Of a DNA stretch of 12,282 nt, positions 1-6,535 are shown one piece after another. Source of the DNA: an uncultured Bacilli bacterium (GTDB taxonomy: Bacteria > Bacillota_I > Bacilli_A > RF39 > UBA660). The DNA is taken from positions 4,235 through 16,516 of the forward strand of contig CAOVIS010000014.1 of the NCBI GenBank assembly GCA_948543905.1, read 5' to 3'. The notes below the pieces were generated by a model. It was given only the letters and a program-made list of their open reading frames with translations. It made no database searches and was not told the origin of the DNA. Within the stretch, counting starts at the first letter, position 1. Every line of letters begins with the position of its first letter. A program made the translations under genes and the position numbers.

Positions 1-910
1 CACAGGAACTAAAGAAATAATAGACGAACTCTCTCGCGAAGGCTTAATTAAAAACAAACTAGCTTTATATATATATGCTTATTTAAATAATGAAAAAAGT
101 CTAAAAGCTGGAAAATATGAATTAAGTCCTAGTATGAGTGCTAAAGACATAATTCACAAATTAAATAAAGGAGAAGTCATTGATGAAAGTATTAAAACTA
201 CTTTTGTTGAAGGCTTAAGTATTAAAGCCTATGCGGGAATAATAGCAAATTTAACTAATAAAACGGCGGATGATGTTTTAAAAGAGTTAAGTGATGAAGA
301 TTATTTAAAAGAACTTATTAGTAAATATTGGTTTTTAACTGATGATATTTTAAAAGAAGGAATTAGATATCCTTTAGAAGGTTACTTATTTCCTGATACT
401 TATACTTTTACTAAAGATATGAGCGTAAAAGATATTGTTAAAATTATGCTTGATAATACAAATAATAAATTAACACCGCTAAAAAGTACGATCGAAGCCT
501 CAAAATATAGCATTCATGAAATTTTAAGTTTAGCTAGTGTAATTGAAACAGAAAGTGGAAACATTGCTGATCGTAAAAAAATTGCTGGCGTTTTTTATAA
601 TCGCTTAGATTCAGGAGATTCTTTGGGAGCCGATGTTACAGTCATGTATGCATATGGAAATTTAAAAGATGATTTATATAATTGTACAAGCCTATATAAT
701 ACTTATGCTCCATGCAATATGGGTAAAATTCAAATAGGCCCCATCGCCTCTTCAGGATTAGAATCGATAAATGCTACTTTAAATCCTGAGAAGCATGATT
801 ATTACTATTATGTATCTGATAAATACGGTAACATATATTATACTAGGAATTTAAATGAACATAATGCAAAAATTAGCGAGTTAAATGCCGCAGGAATTAA
901 TGCTTATTAA
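1..910 (+). CDS. mltG: Endolytic transglycosylase MltG (YceG-like), 3' part
   Basis: MltG cleaves nascent peptidoglycan glycan strands at the outer face of the membrane and influences where chains end. The reading frame is open from base 2, so the gene starts before the window; the ATG at 134 is internal, because the codons before it (reading IIDELSREGLI and KAGKYELSPSM) give the LysM-like N-terminal module of the family. Further on are the family motifs EGYLFPDTY (about 377-403), the catalytic Glu in SVIETESG (codon 545-547), VFYNRL (about 590-607) and the C-terminal YNTY...IGPIASSG block (about 698-757). The N-terminal membrane anchor lies outside the window. It ends TAA 18 nt before trmR, the same order as yrrL-yrrM in B. 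subtilis. The GKIQIGPI stretch differs slightly from the commoner GLPPGPI, but nothing looks broken. Confidence 0.93.
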   Translation, partial: TGTKEIIDELSREGLIKNKLALYIYAYLNNEKSLKAGKYELSPSMSAKDIIHKLNKGEVIDESIKTTFVEGLSIKAYAGIIANLTNKTADDVLKELSDEDYLKELISKYWFLTDDILKEGIRYPLEGYLFPDTYTFTKDMSVKDIVKIMLDNTNNKLTPLKSTIEASKYSIHEILSLASVIETESGNIADRKKIAGVFYNRLDSGDSLGADVTVMYAYGNLKDDLYNCTSLYNTYAPCNMGKIQIGPIASSGLESINATLNPEKHDYYYYVSDKYGNIYYTRNLNEHNAKISELNAAGINAY

Positions 911-928
911 AATAAGGAGTGTATTAAA

Positions 929-1525
929 TTGAAAGAATTAATATTAGAAATGGAGCAATATGCCTCCGCACATAATGTTCCTATTATTGAAAAAGAATCT
1001 ATTACTTTTATTATGAAATATATTAAAACCCATAATATTAAAAACATTTTAGAGATAGGAAGTGCCATAGGTTATTCCGCTATTTTAATGGCTTCAACTA
1101 GTCCAGATGTTGTTGTAACTACTATTGAACGTGATAACACAAGATATATGGAATGCTTAAAGAATGTTAAAAAATGTGGTTTTGATCAAAAAATTAATGT
1201 TGTTTTTCAAGATGCTCTAGAAGTAAATTTAACTGGAGTTAGCTACGATATGATATTTATTGATGCTGCTAAAGGACAATATACTAAATTTTTTGAAAAA
1301 TTTAAATATTTTCTAAATGATGGAGGCGTAATAATTACTGATAATTTAAAATTCCATGGTAATGTAGGAAAATCAAAAGAAATAGAATCTAAAAATCTTC
1401 GGAATTTAGTTGAAAAAATTGAAAACTATATTGATTTTTTAAAAGATAATAAAGAATTTCAAACTGAATTTTACAATGTTGGTGATGGCTTATCAGTGAG
1501 TGTAAAAAAAGATGACAAAAAATAA
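929..1525 (+). CDS. trmR: SAM-dependent O-methyltransferase, likely tRNA 5-hydroxyuridine methyltransferase TrmR (YrrM)
   Basis: A class I methyltransferase of the O-methyltransferase 3/YrrM family, 198 aa. Visible motifs are the SAM-binding ILEIGSAIGYSA (residues 40-51), the acidic end of strand 2 in TIERD (65-69), FIDAAKGQY with the likely metal-binding Asp (110-118), and ITDNL (136-140). The start is TTG at 929: AAGGAG at 914-919 sits 9 nt upstream and no better start lies nearby. In B. subtilis TrmR methylates 5-hydroxyuridine at tRNA position 34, and its gene is next to the U32 genes that make the hydroxyl. The same neighbours here (U32 genes at 1512 and 2759) are the main reason for choosing TrmR over a generic caffeoyl-CoA-type methyltransferase. 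Its 3' end overlaps the next gene by 14 nt. Confidence 0.85.
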   Translation: MKELILEMEQYASAHNVPIIEKESITFIMKYIKTHNIKNILEIGSAIGYSAILMASTSPDVVVTTIERDNTRYMECLKNVKKCGFDQKINVVFQDALEVNLTGVSYDMIFIDAAKGQYTKFFEKFKYFLNDGGVIITDNLKFHGNVGKSKEIESKNLRNLVEKIENYIDFLKDNKEFQTEFYNVGDGLSVSVKKDDKK

Positions 1526-2312
1526 AATTCTATTATTAGTTGATGATGAAGAAATAATAAAAAATGTTCAAAATATAAGTAATGTTACCTTTCTTTTTCC
1601 CATTGATACTTTTAGTGTAGGCTTTCATAAAACTTTTAAGATTGAGAAAATTAAAGAGAAAGCTTATATTTTTATCAATAGGATAATGGATAATAAAACC
1701 ATTGAGGACTTTAAAAAGCAAATTAAGAATTTACCATCAAATATTTTAGGAATAGTCTTTGATGATATAGGCATTTTAAATGTTTTAAAAGACTTTAAAA
1801 GCCTTCAAAAAATTTTATTTTTAAATCATTTCAACTGCAATTATGAAAGTATTAATGCATATTTAGATTATGTTGATAGTGTTGTTGTAAGTCCTGATAT
1901 TACTATAAAAGAGATAGATGAGATTTTGGATCATGTAAAAAAGGATGTTGTTTTATATACTTTTGGCCATGTAAATATTATGTACTCAAGGCGAACTTTA
2001 ATATCTAATTATAATATTAATTTTAAGACAAAAGCTCCTATGTTAAGTGATTTAGAAGATATTATTACCTCTAAAAAATTTAAGATTATAGAATCTTTAT
2101 ATGGAACAGTTATTTATACCCAAGAGCCATTTAATGCTTTGGAATTACGTAATCGCAAGAAAGTTTTATTTAATCTTGTAAATACTGTTTTTTTAAAACC
2201 TGAAGAAGTTTTAAACATTATTAATACTGATGCTAATTTAGACGATATTTATCCTTATAGATATTTAAGCAATACTGATATGATTGTTAAGCTAAAAGAA
2301 ATGAGTGATTAA
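1512..2312 (+). CDS. trhP1: U32-family protein TrhP1-like (YrrN), tRNA U34 hydroxylation
   Basis: A 266-aa protein matching the shorter U32 'peptidase' type (YrrN) mainly by position and by the segment YTFGHVNIMYSRRTLISNYN (about residues 149-168), which resembles the G-x-x-x-x-M-x-S-R region of that family. It lacks the Cys-rich U32 signature of its longer partner, as expected for this subunit type. B. subtilis YrrN and YrrO (TrhP1/TrhP2) are both needed for prephenate-dependent hydroxylation of U34 in tRNA. The ATG at 1512 overlaps the end of trmR by 14 nt and has only a weak purine-rich stretch before it, so translational coupling to trmR is likely. The N-terminal half is divergent and I would not recognise it without the context. 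Confidence 0.75.
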   Translation: MTKNKILLLVDDEEIIKNVQNISNVTFLFPIDTFSVGFHKTFKIEKIKEKAYIFINRIMDNKTIEDFKKQIKNLPSNILGIVFDDIGILNVLKDFKSLQKILFLNHFNCNYESINAYLDYVDSVVVSPDITIKEIDEILDHVKKDVVLYTFGHVNIMYSRRTLISNYNINFKTKAPMLSDLEDIITSKKFKIIESLYGTVIYTQEPFNALELRNRKKVLFNLVNTVFLKPEEVLNIINTDANLDDIYPYRYLSNTDMIVKLKEMSD

Positions 2313-2315
2313 AAA

Positions 2316-2762
2316 ATGGAAATAATAGTTGGTGGTTTAGTTATTAAAGATAATAAATTTTTATTAGTTCAAGAAGCTAAAGCTAAATGTTATGGTAAAT
2401 GGAATATTCCTGCTGGCCATTTGGAATTAGGAGAAACTATTTTTGAAGGAGCTAAAAGAGAAATTTATGAAGAAACAGGCTGCACTGTAGAGTTAAAAGA
2501 TATTTTAGAACTATCAGATAATTTTACAGAAGATAAATATTGGATAGGCATTATATTTGCCACTGAACTTATTAATGAGAATATAAGTTTTGATAAAAAT
2601 GAATTACTGGCTGTAAAATGGTTTACTTATGAGGAAATTATAAATATGAAAGAAAATCTTAGAGTACCAGAGGCTATTATCAATTGTATTAACGCCTATT
2701 ATAATAACAAAACAGTATCGCAAGAATTTATTAAAATTAGAAGATATGATGAGGCAAAATGA
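2316..2762 (+). CDS. Nudix hydrolase
   Basis: A 148-aa single-domain Nudix hydrolase, the family that hydrolyses nucleoside diphosphates linked to another moiety. The Nudix box is complete at about residues 34-56: G followed by HLELG, E, seven residues, then REIYEETGC, so the metal-binding Glu residues are all present. The N-terminal strand reads IIVGGLVIKDNKFLLVQEAK, then GKWNIPAGHLELGE, a style seen in MutT/NUDT18-like proteins; the substrate cannot be told from sequence. The gene begins 3 nt after trhP1 stops, and its TGA shares ATGA with the start of trhP2, so it is a full member of the operon. B. subtilis has no Nudix gene at this point. A house-cleaning role or a role linked to the tRNA modification are both only guesses. 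Confidence 0.9.
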   Translation: MEIIVGGLVIKDNKFLLVQEAKAKCYGKWNIPAGHLELGETIFEGAKREIYEETGCTVELKDILELSDNFTEDKYWIGIIFATELINENISFDKNELLAVKWFTYEEIINMKENLRVPEAIINCINAYYNNKTVSQEFIKIRRYDEAK

Positions 2763-3946
2763 TTGAATTATTAGCCCCCGCTGGTAATCTAGAAAGATTA
2801 AAAATAGCTTATCTTTATGGAGCCGATGCTGTTTATATTGGCGGTTATAATTATTCACTTCGAGCTAATGCTATAAACTTTAGTGACGAGGAATTAAAAG
2901 AAGCCATTGTATATGCTCATAATCTTCATAAAAAGGTATATGTTACGGTAAATATTGTTTTTCATAATAAAGAATTAAAAGGTTTAAAAAAATATTTAGA
3001 ATCTTTAAGTAAAATAGGAGTAGATGCAGTAATTGCAAGTGATATAGTGGTAGTAAAAACTATTAAAGATAATAATATTCCGCTCGAGATTCACTTATCG
3101 ACTCAAGCTAGTACTCTAAATTATGAAGCAGCACTTTTTTGGAAAAATTTAGGTGTTAAGAGAATAGTTTTAGCCAGAGAAGCATCACGTGAAGATATAA
3201 AAGTGTTAAAAGAAAAAACTAACCTTGATTTAGAATGTTTTATTCAAGGGGCAATGTGTACCAGTTTTAGTGGCAAATGTGTTTTATCTAATGTTACAAC
3301 TGGTAGAGATTCTAATCGTGGAGGTTGTGCGCAAATATGTCGTTGGACATTTAACATTAATGACGAAAAAAATATTTTTAGCATGACCCCAAAAGATTTA
3401 AATATGGCAAAATTTTTAGAAGATATGCTTAATATTGGGGTAAATTCCTTTAAAGTAGAAGGGAGAATGCGTTCTATTTATTATATTGCAACTGTTATTT
3501 ATGAATATCGTAGTTTACTTGATAAGATTAAGAGTCATACAATTAAAGAAAGTGACATATTATATTCTAATGATATTATAAATAGATGTGCTAATAGAGA
3601 AAGCATCCCTCAATTTTACGATAAAATGCCTAACCAACATGAGCAATATTATTTAGGGCGTGAAGAAGTATCTAATCAAGATTTTTTAGGCCTTGTAATT
3701 GGTTCTAAAGATAATTTTATCTTAGTAGAAGAACGGAATTATTTTAAAGTTGGGGACGTTGTCGAGTTTTTTGGTCCAAATATTAGAGAGACTGAATACG
3801 AAATTAAAGCTATCTATGATGAAGATATGACTTTAATCGACATAGCTCGTCATCCTAGAATGCACATATATTTAGAAATAGATAAGAAAATACCAATAAA
3901 TGCGATGATGCGTTTAAAAGTATTTGACAAAACAAAGTATTTGTAG
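2759..3946 (+). CDS. trhP2: U32-family protein TrhP2-like (YrrO), tRNA U34 hydroxylase subunit
   Basis: A 395-aa U32 family member. The N-terminus (ELLAPAGNLERLKIAYLYGA) and the signature region at about residues 159-196 (ECFIQGAMC, SGKC, GGCAQICRW) are typical. Cys167, Cys174, Cys190 and Cys194 are the likely iron-sulfur ligands known to be needed in the E. coli homologue TrhP (YegQ). The FKVEGRMRSI motif follows at about 231-240, and a C-terminal beta-barrel-type U32_C domain (DFLGLVIG...GDVVEFFGPN) occupies roughly residues 308-390. With TrhP1 it is expected to hydroxylate wobble uridine 34 before TrmR methylates it. The start overlaps the Nudix stop (ATGA), implying coupling. Its last 20-odd bases carry the promoter of greA. 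The udk gene that follows yrrO in B. subtilis is absent. Confidence 0.9.
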   Translation: MIELLAPAGNLERLKIAYLYGADAVYIGGYNYSLRANAINFSDEELKEAIVYAHNLHKKVYVTVNIVFHNKELKGLKKYLESLSKIGVDAVIASDIVVVKTIKDNNIPLEIHLSTQASTLNYEAALFWKNLGVKRIVLAREASREDIKVLKEKTNLDLECFIQGAMCTSFSGKCVLSNVTTGRDSNRGGCAQICRWTFNINDEKNIFSMTPKDLNMAKFLEDMLNIGVNSFKVEGRMRSIYYIATVIYEYRSLLDKIKSHTIKESDILYSNDIINRCANRESIPQFYDKMPNQHEQYYLGREEVSNQDFLGLVIGSKDNFILVEERNYFKVGDVVEFFGPNIRETEYEIKAIYDEDMTLIDIARHPRMHIYLEIDKKIPINAMMRLKVFDKTKYL

Positions 3947-3952
3947 TATTAT
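3924..3952 (+). promoter_or_regulatory. Sigma-A-type promoter for greA
   Basis: TTGACA (3924-3929) is followed after exactly 17 nt by TATTAT (3947-3952): a perfect -35 and a 5/6 -10. It starts inside the last codons of trhP2 and ends just past its TAG. Transcription would begin near 3959, giving a short leader of about 30 nt before greA. This separates greA expression from the tRNA-modification operon, though read-through from upstream is also likely because no terminator is seen. Confidence 0.75.
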
Positions 3953-3991
3953 GCTATAGGTACAAATTAATTTATTTGAGGTGGAAACAGA

Positions 3992-4459
3992 ATGAAAAAA
4001 GAAAATTTAGTAGTTTTAACGCCAGAAGGTTATTTAGAACTTGAGGCAGAATTAAATGATTTAAAATTAAATAAAAGACCAGAGGTTATTAATGCTTTAA
4101 AATATGCCCGTAGTCTTGGAGATTTATCCGAAAATGCTGATTATGATGCTGCTCGTAATGAACAAGCTCAACTAGAAAGCCGCATTAAAGAATTAGAATA
4201 CAAACTTGAACATTGTGAGATTATCGATAACAAAGATAAACACATTGCTAATGTTGGATCAACTATTGTAGTAGAGTATGGTCCAGATGATACTGAGGAA
4301 TTTAAAATAGTAGGTTCTTTAGAGGCTGATCCTTTTAATAATAAGATTTCTAACGAATCTCCTATTGGTAAAGCTGTTATTGGACATAAAGCAGGCGAGA
4401 CTATTTCTGTTGAGAGTCCTAATGGCGCTTACGATGTTGTCTTAAAAAGCGTTAATTAA
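3992..4459 (+). CDS. greA: Transcription elongation factor GreA
   Basis: GreA enters the secondary channel of RNA polymerase and stimulates cleavage of backtracked RNA. The 155-aa length is standard. The N-terminal coiled coil covers about residues 12-76, with the conserved tip GDLSENADYDAARNEQAQLE; Asp44 and Glu47 correspond to the acidic tip residues used in cleavage. The C-terminal globular domain (VGSTIVVEYGPDDTEEFKIVGS...ESPIGKAVIGHKAGETISVESPNG) is complete. The ribosome-binding site GAGGTGG (3978-3984) lies 7 nt before the ATG. It has its own strong promoter at 3924-3952 and no hairpin terminator after it; the rplS promoter begins 3 nt after its stop. Confidence 0.97.
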   Translation: MKKENLVVLTPEGYLELEAELNDLKLNKRPEVINALKYARSLGDLSENADYDAARNEQAQLESRIKELEYKLEHCEIIDNKDKHIANVGSTIVVEYGPDDTEEFKIVGSLEADPFNNKISNESPIGKAVIGHKAGETISVESPNGAYDVVLKSVN

Positions 4460-4461
4460 TC

Positions 4462-4490
4462 TTGATATTTAAGATTAAATATGTTAAAAT
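4462..4490 (+). promoter_or_regulatory. Extended -10 promoter for rplS
   Basis: TTGATA (4462-4467), a 17-nt spacer, then TAAAAT (4485-4490), preceded by TGT so that the -10 is extended (TGnTAAAAT). It begins directly after the greA stop codon. Transcription would start around 4493-4497, at or within the 5' strand of the leader stem described next. Confidence 0.75.
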
Positions 4491-4492
4491 TA

Positions 4493-4543
4493 GGGAAACC
4501 CACGAAAGGTAATCCGCTTAAAATTATTAATGATTACTGGTTT
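4493..4543 (+). ncRNA. L19-type ribosomal protein leader, rplS 5' UTR
   Basis: The rplS leader can fold as two stacked helices: AAACC (4496-4500) with GGTTT (4539-4543), and GGTAATC (4508-4514) with GATTACT (4532-4538, one G-U pair). They are separated by a one-sided bulge CACGAAA (4501-4507) and closed by a 17-nt loop. Position, size and layout fit the L19 leader known upstream of rplS in Bacillota, thought to mediate feedback by L19 on its own mRNA. I matched it by pairing and context, not by a covariance search. Confidence 0.65.
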
Positions 4544-4570
4544 AATATAAAATAGAGAGGATGTTATTTG

Positions 4571-4930
4571 ATGGCTAATTTAGTTGATAAAATAAGTAGT
4601 AAACACATCAAAAAAGACATACCAGAATTTCGCGTTGGAGACACTGTTAGAGTGGACGTATGGGTAAAAGAAGGAAAAAAAGAGAGAATTCAAGCTTTTG
4701 AAGGCTTAGTAGTAGCTAAAAAAGGCAGTGGCGTATCTGAAACTTTTTCTGTAAGAAAAAAATCAGGTAATGTAGGAGTTACTCGTATATTTCCTGTTAA
4801 TGCACCAACTATTGATAAAATAGTCGTAGTGAAAAAAGGTATGGTAAGACGTGCTAAACTTAACTTTATCAAAGGTATGCGTAAAGAATACCGAGTTAAA
4901 GAAAGAAACGACGCTAATAAAAAAGCTTAA
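4571..4930 (+). CDS. rplS: 50S ribosomal protein L19
   Basis: L19 sits at the 30S-50S interface. The 119-aa product has the full family pattern: DIPEFRVGDTVRVDVWVKEGKKERIQAFEGLVVAKKG (about residues 16-52), SETFSVRK, and near the end AKLNFIKGMRKEYRVKE (the usual KLYYLR...KAARIKE block, here quite divergent). I chose ATG 4571 over the in-frame TTG at 4568: both are served by AGAGAGG (4554-4560), but the ATG with a 10-nt spacer is the better codon. An out-of-frame ATG at 4561 abuts the ribosome-binding site. It is transcribed alone from the 4462-4490 promoter, probably autoregulated through its leader, and ends at a strong terminator. Confidence 0.97.
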   Translation: MANLVDKISSKHIKKDIPEFRVGDTVRVDVWVKEGKKERIQAFEGLVVAKKGSGVSETFSVRKKSGNVGVTRIFPVNAPTIDKIVVVKKGMVRRAKLNFIKGMRKEYRVKERNDANKKA

Positions 4931-4939
4931 TGTAAAAAT

Positions 4940-4974
4940 AGAAATTAATGATTTAGTTTCTTTTTTATTTTTTT
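4940..4974 (+). terminator. Intrinsic terminator after rplS
   Basis: A 9-bp stem (AGAAATTAA 4940-4948 with TTAGTTTCT 4953-4961, one G-U pair) has the loop TGAT and is followed by a long T tract interrupted by a single A (to 4974). It lies 10 nt after the rplS stop and isolates rplS from lepB. Confidence 0.85.
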
Positions 4975-4991
4975 AAAATTTTCAAAAGGCA

Positions 4992-5020
4992 TTGTCGAAC
5001 TTAAAAAAAAGTGGTAATAT
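4992..5020 (+). promoter_or_regulatory. Extended -10 promoter for lepB
   Basis: TTGTCG (4992-4997), a 17-nt spacer, then TAATAT (5015-5020) preceded by TGG (extended -10). It lies between the rplS terminator and lepB and gives a leader of only about 20 nt. Confidence 0.65.
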
Positions 5021-5044
5021 TTATTAAGAGCTAGGGTGATAAAT

Positions 5045-5533
5045 TTGAGATTTTTGAAAAGTTTGATTCCTTATATAATTATTATTACTATTGTTGTTAT
5101 AGTAAGGACTTATATTGTGACACCAGTAAGGGTAAATGGTACTAGTATGTATCCTACTTTAAATGGCGGTGAGATTATGCTTTTAAATAAATTAGGTAAA
5201 ATAGAACGTAATAAAATAGTTGTTTTAAAATTAGAACGAGATAAAGAAAACTTAATTAAAAGAGTAATAGGTTTGCCAGGGGAAACAATTGAAATACATA
5301 ATAATAAAATATTTATTAATGGTGAAGAATTTCCTGATCCTTATGGCGATGGGTATACCTTTTCCCATAATTTTACAGAATTAACTTTAGGCGATGACGA
5401 ATATTTAGTTTTAGGTGATAATAGGGAAAATTCTCTAGATTCAAGAGTTTTAGGTGCTATAAAGAAGCAGGATATTAAAGGTACTACTAACTTTATTATG
5501 TATCCTTTTAGAAATTTTGGTAAAGTAGAATAG
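5045..5533 (+). CDS. lepB: Type I signal peptidase
   Basis: Cleaves signal peptides from exported proteins at the outer membrane face. One N-terminal membrane segment (LIPYIIIITIVVIVRTYIV) is followed by box B GTSMYPTL with the nucleophile Ser (residue 34 from this start), box D LIKRVIGLPGE with the general-base Lys (residue 72), and box E LGDNRENSLDSR. The 162-aa length fits a compact S26A enzyme of the SipS type. I place the start at TTG 5045: GGGTGAT at 5034-5040 matches the 16S-complementary GGTGAT and lies directly upstream. The alternative GTG 5036 would place its own start codon inside that site and adds only three residues. In many Bacillota this gene lies next to rplS and rbgA, as here except for the intruding segment downstream. 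Confidence 0.93.
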   Translation: MRFLKSLIPYIIIITIVVIVRTYIVTPVRVNGTSMYPTLNGGEIMLLNKLGKIERNKIVVLKLERDKENLIKRVIGLPGETIEIHNNKIFINGEEFPDPYGDGYTFSHNFTELTLGDDEYLVLGDNRENSLDSRVLGAIKKQDIKGTTNFIMYPFRNFGKVE

Positions 5534-5559
5534 GCATATTAACATATGTTTATTTTTTT
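5532..5559 (+). terminator. Likely weak terminator after lepB
   Basis: AGGCATAT (5532-5539) pairs with ATATGTTT (5544-5551) across the loop TAAC, with two G-U pairs, followed by A and seven T (5553-5559). The stem is AT-rich and overlaps the lepB stop codon, so termination may be partial. Confidence 0.5.
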
Positions 5560-5602
5560 AGGTTTATAATATGTCAAAAAAGCTAAAGCTCTAAACTTTT
5601 AT

Positions 5603-5632
5603 TTGACTAATTATTTATATATATGATATAGT
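5603..5632 (+). promoter_or_regulatory. Extended -10 promoter for the superoxide reductase gene
   Basis: TTGACT (5603-5608), an 18-nt spacer, then TATAGT (5627-5632) preceded by TGA (extended -10). The predicted start of transcription (about 5639) falls inside the inverted repeat at 5637-5657. Confidence 0.65.
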
Positions 5633-5636
5633 TTAT

Positions 5637-5657
5637 TTGTAGTTAAAAATACTACAA
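5637..5657. promoter_or_regulatory. Operator-like inverted repeat over the SOR transcription start
   Basis: A perfect 7-bp inverted repeat, TTGTAGT (5637-5643) and ACTACAA (5651-5657), separated by TAAAAAT. It begins 5 nt after the -10 box and ends just before the ribosome-binding site AGAGGT (5665-5670). The position suits a repressor operator for the superoxide reductase gene; alternatively it is a small hairpin at the 5' end of the mRNA. I cannot assign it to a known regulator: it is not a PerR box. Confidence 0.5.
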
Positions 5658-5676
5658 TAAAGAAAGAGGTAAAAAA

Positions 5677-6060
5677 ATGAATAATGAATTAATAATTAAA
5701 AAATGTTTAAAATGTGGGGCTATAATAAAAGTAATCACTGACTGTAGATGTGATGATTGTGGGATTATTTGTTGTAACGAGGTTATGACAACTCTAAAAT
5801 CTAATTCGACGGATGCTGCTTTTGAAAAACATGTTCCAACTTACGAGTTTGATGGCAATACCCTAAAAGTAACAGTAAATCATGTCATGGAGCAGGAACA
5901 TTTTATTGAGTGGATTTGCCTTAAAACCGAAGATAGAGAAGAATTTAGATATTTAAAGCCTAATACTAAAGCTGAAGTTACTTTTAAGAGTGTTAAGGCA
6001 GGCACTTTATATTCTTATTGTAATCAACATGGCTTATGGCAAAATGAAATAAATAAATAA
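5677..6060 (+). CDS. Superoxide reductase (desulfoferrodoxin)
   Basis: Reduces superoxide to peroxide without making oxygen, a defence common in anaerobes. The 127-aa protein has a desulforedoxin-like N-terminal part (C10-x2-C13 ... C32-C33) and a C-terminal SOR domain with all expected iron ligands: His52 in EKHVP, His69 in VNHVM, His75 in EHFIEWI, and Cys115 and His118 in YCNQHGLW; Glu50 is the active-site acid. Three extra cysteines (23, 25, 28; DCRCDDC) lie between the two halves of the N-terminal iron site, so that site may be altered. It has its own promoter and an operator-like repeat and is transcribed alone. It lies between lepB and the decayed cassette; whether it came with that cassette or is older cannot be told. 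Confidence 0.93.
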   Translation: MNNELIIKKCLKCGAIIKVITDCRCDDCGIICCNEVMTTLKSNSTDAAFEKHVPTYEFDGNTLKVTVNHVMEQEHFIEWICLKTEDREEFRYLKPNTKAEVTFKSVKAGTLYSYCNQHGLWQNEINK

Positions 6061-6093
6061 TTAAAAATAGGAAAATAATTTATAGAAATTAAT

Positions 6094-6535
6094 ATGTCTA
6101 ACATTGATGCGATAACTGCAGTAAGATATCAAATTAATTCTAAAAAAGCAACTGAATTTAGAAGATTGTCAACAAAAATATTAAGAGAATATATGACAAA
6201 AGGTTTTGCTTTAAATGATGAAAGATTTATTGAAGGCAATAAATATGATATGAAATATTTTGATTAATTACTTGAGAGAATTAAAACAATCAGGGTAAGC
6301 GAAAGAAAGACATATTATGACAATGCAAGATTAGGTTAATGTGACTGATGATTTATTAAAGTTTAAAAGGAAAAGTGTTTTAAAAAATAGGAAATATAAG
6401 TCATAGAAACAGTAGAAAAAGCCGAAAGTGAATATGAAAAAATATAGAATTATTCAAGATCAGAAATATATTTCTTCAATGGATGAGTTTTATAATAAGT
6501 ATTTATAGGAAAGTAAGAAGGATAATAATGAATAA
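6094..6535 (+). pseudogene. Decayed RhuM-family gene (N-terminal part missing, internal deletion)
   Basis: From 6094 the frame reads NIDAITAVRYQINS, then FRRLSTKILREYMTKGFALNDER and, after an in-frame TAA at 6265, LLERIKTIRVSER. This is the central region of RhuM-family proteins (usual form YRV.S..GTQFR.WAT..LKEY..KGF.LND.R). A second TAA follows at 6337. The typical C-terminus reappears as KAESEYEK (6418-6441), then, after one extra A in the A-run at 6437-6442, YRIIQDQKYISS in another frame. That frame ends at TAG 6506, or at TAA 6533 if the TAG is bypassed. About 100 N-terminal residues and most of the region between SER and KAESEY are absent. RhuM genes accompany mobile elements and restriction-modification-type loci; their biochemical function is not established. 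No promoter is seen. Confidence 0.75.

Noticed and set aside
134..910. ATG 134 as the true start of mltG
   Set aside because: The frame is open and family-like from base 2, so the gene starts before the window.
1536..1721. Antisense frames at 1536-1721, 2604-2858, 4690-4872, 7672-7875 and 11876-12190
   Set aside because: Each lies opposite a well-supported gene and shows no recognisable domain; they are by-products of the AT-rich coding strand.
5560..5632. PerR or Fur box upstream of superoxide reductase
   Set aside because: Only a half-match (TTATAAT at 5564-5570) is present and there is no second half at the right spacing.
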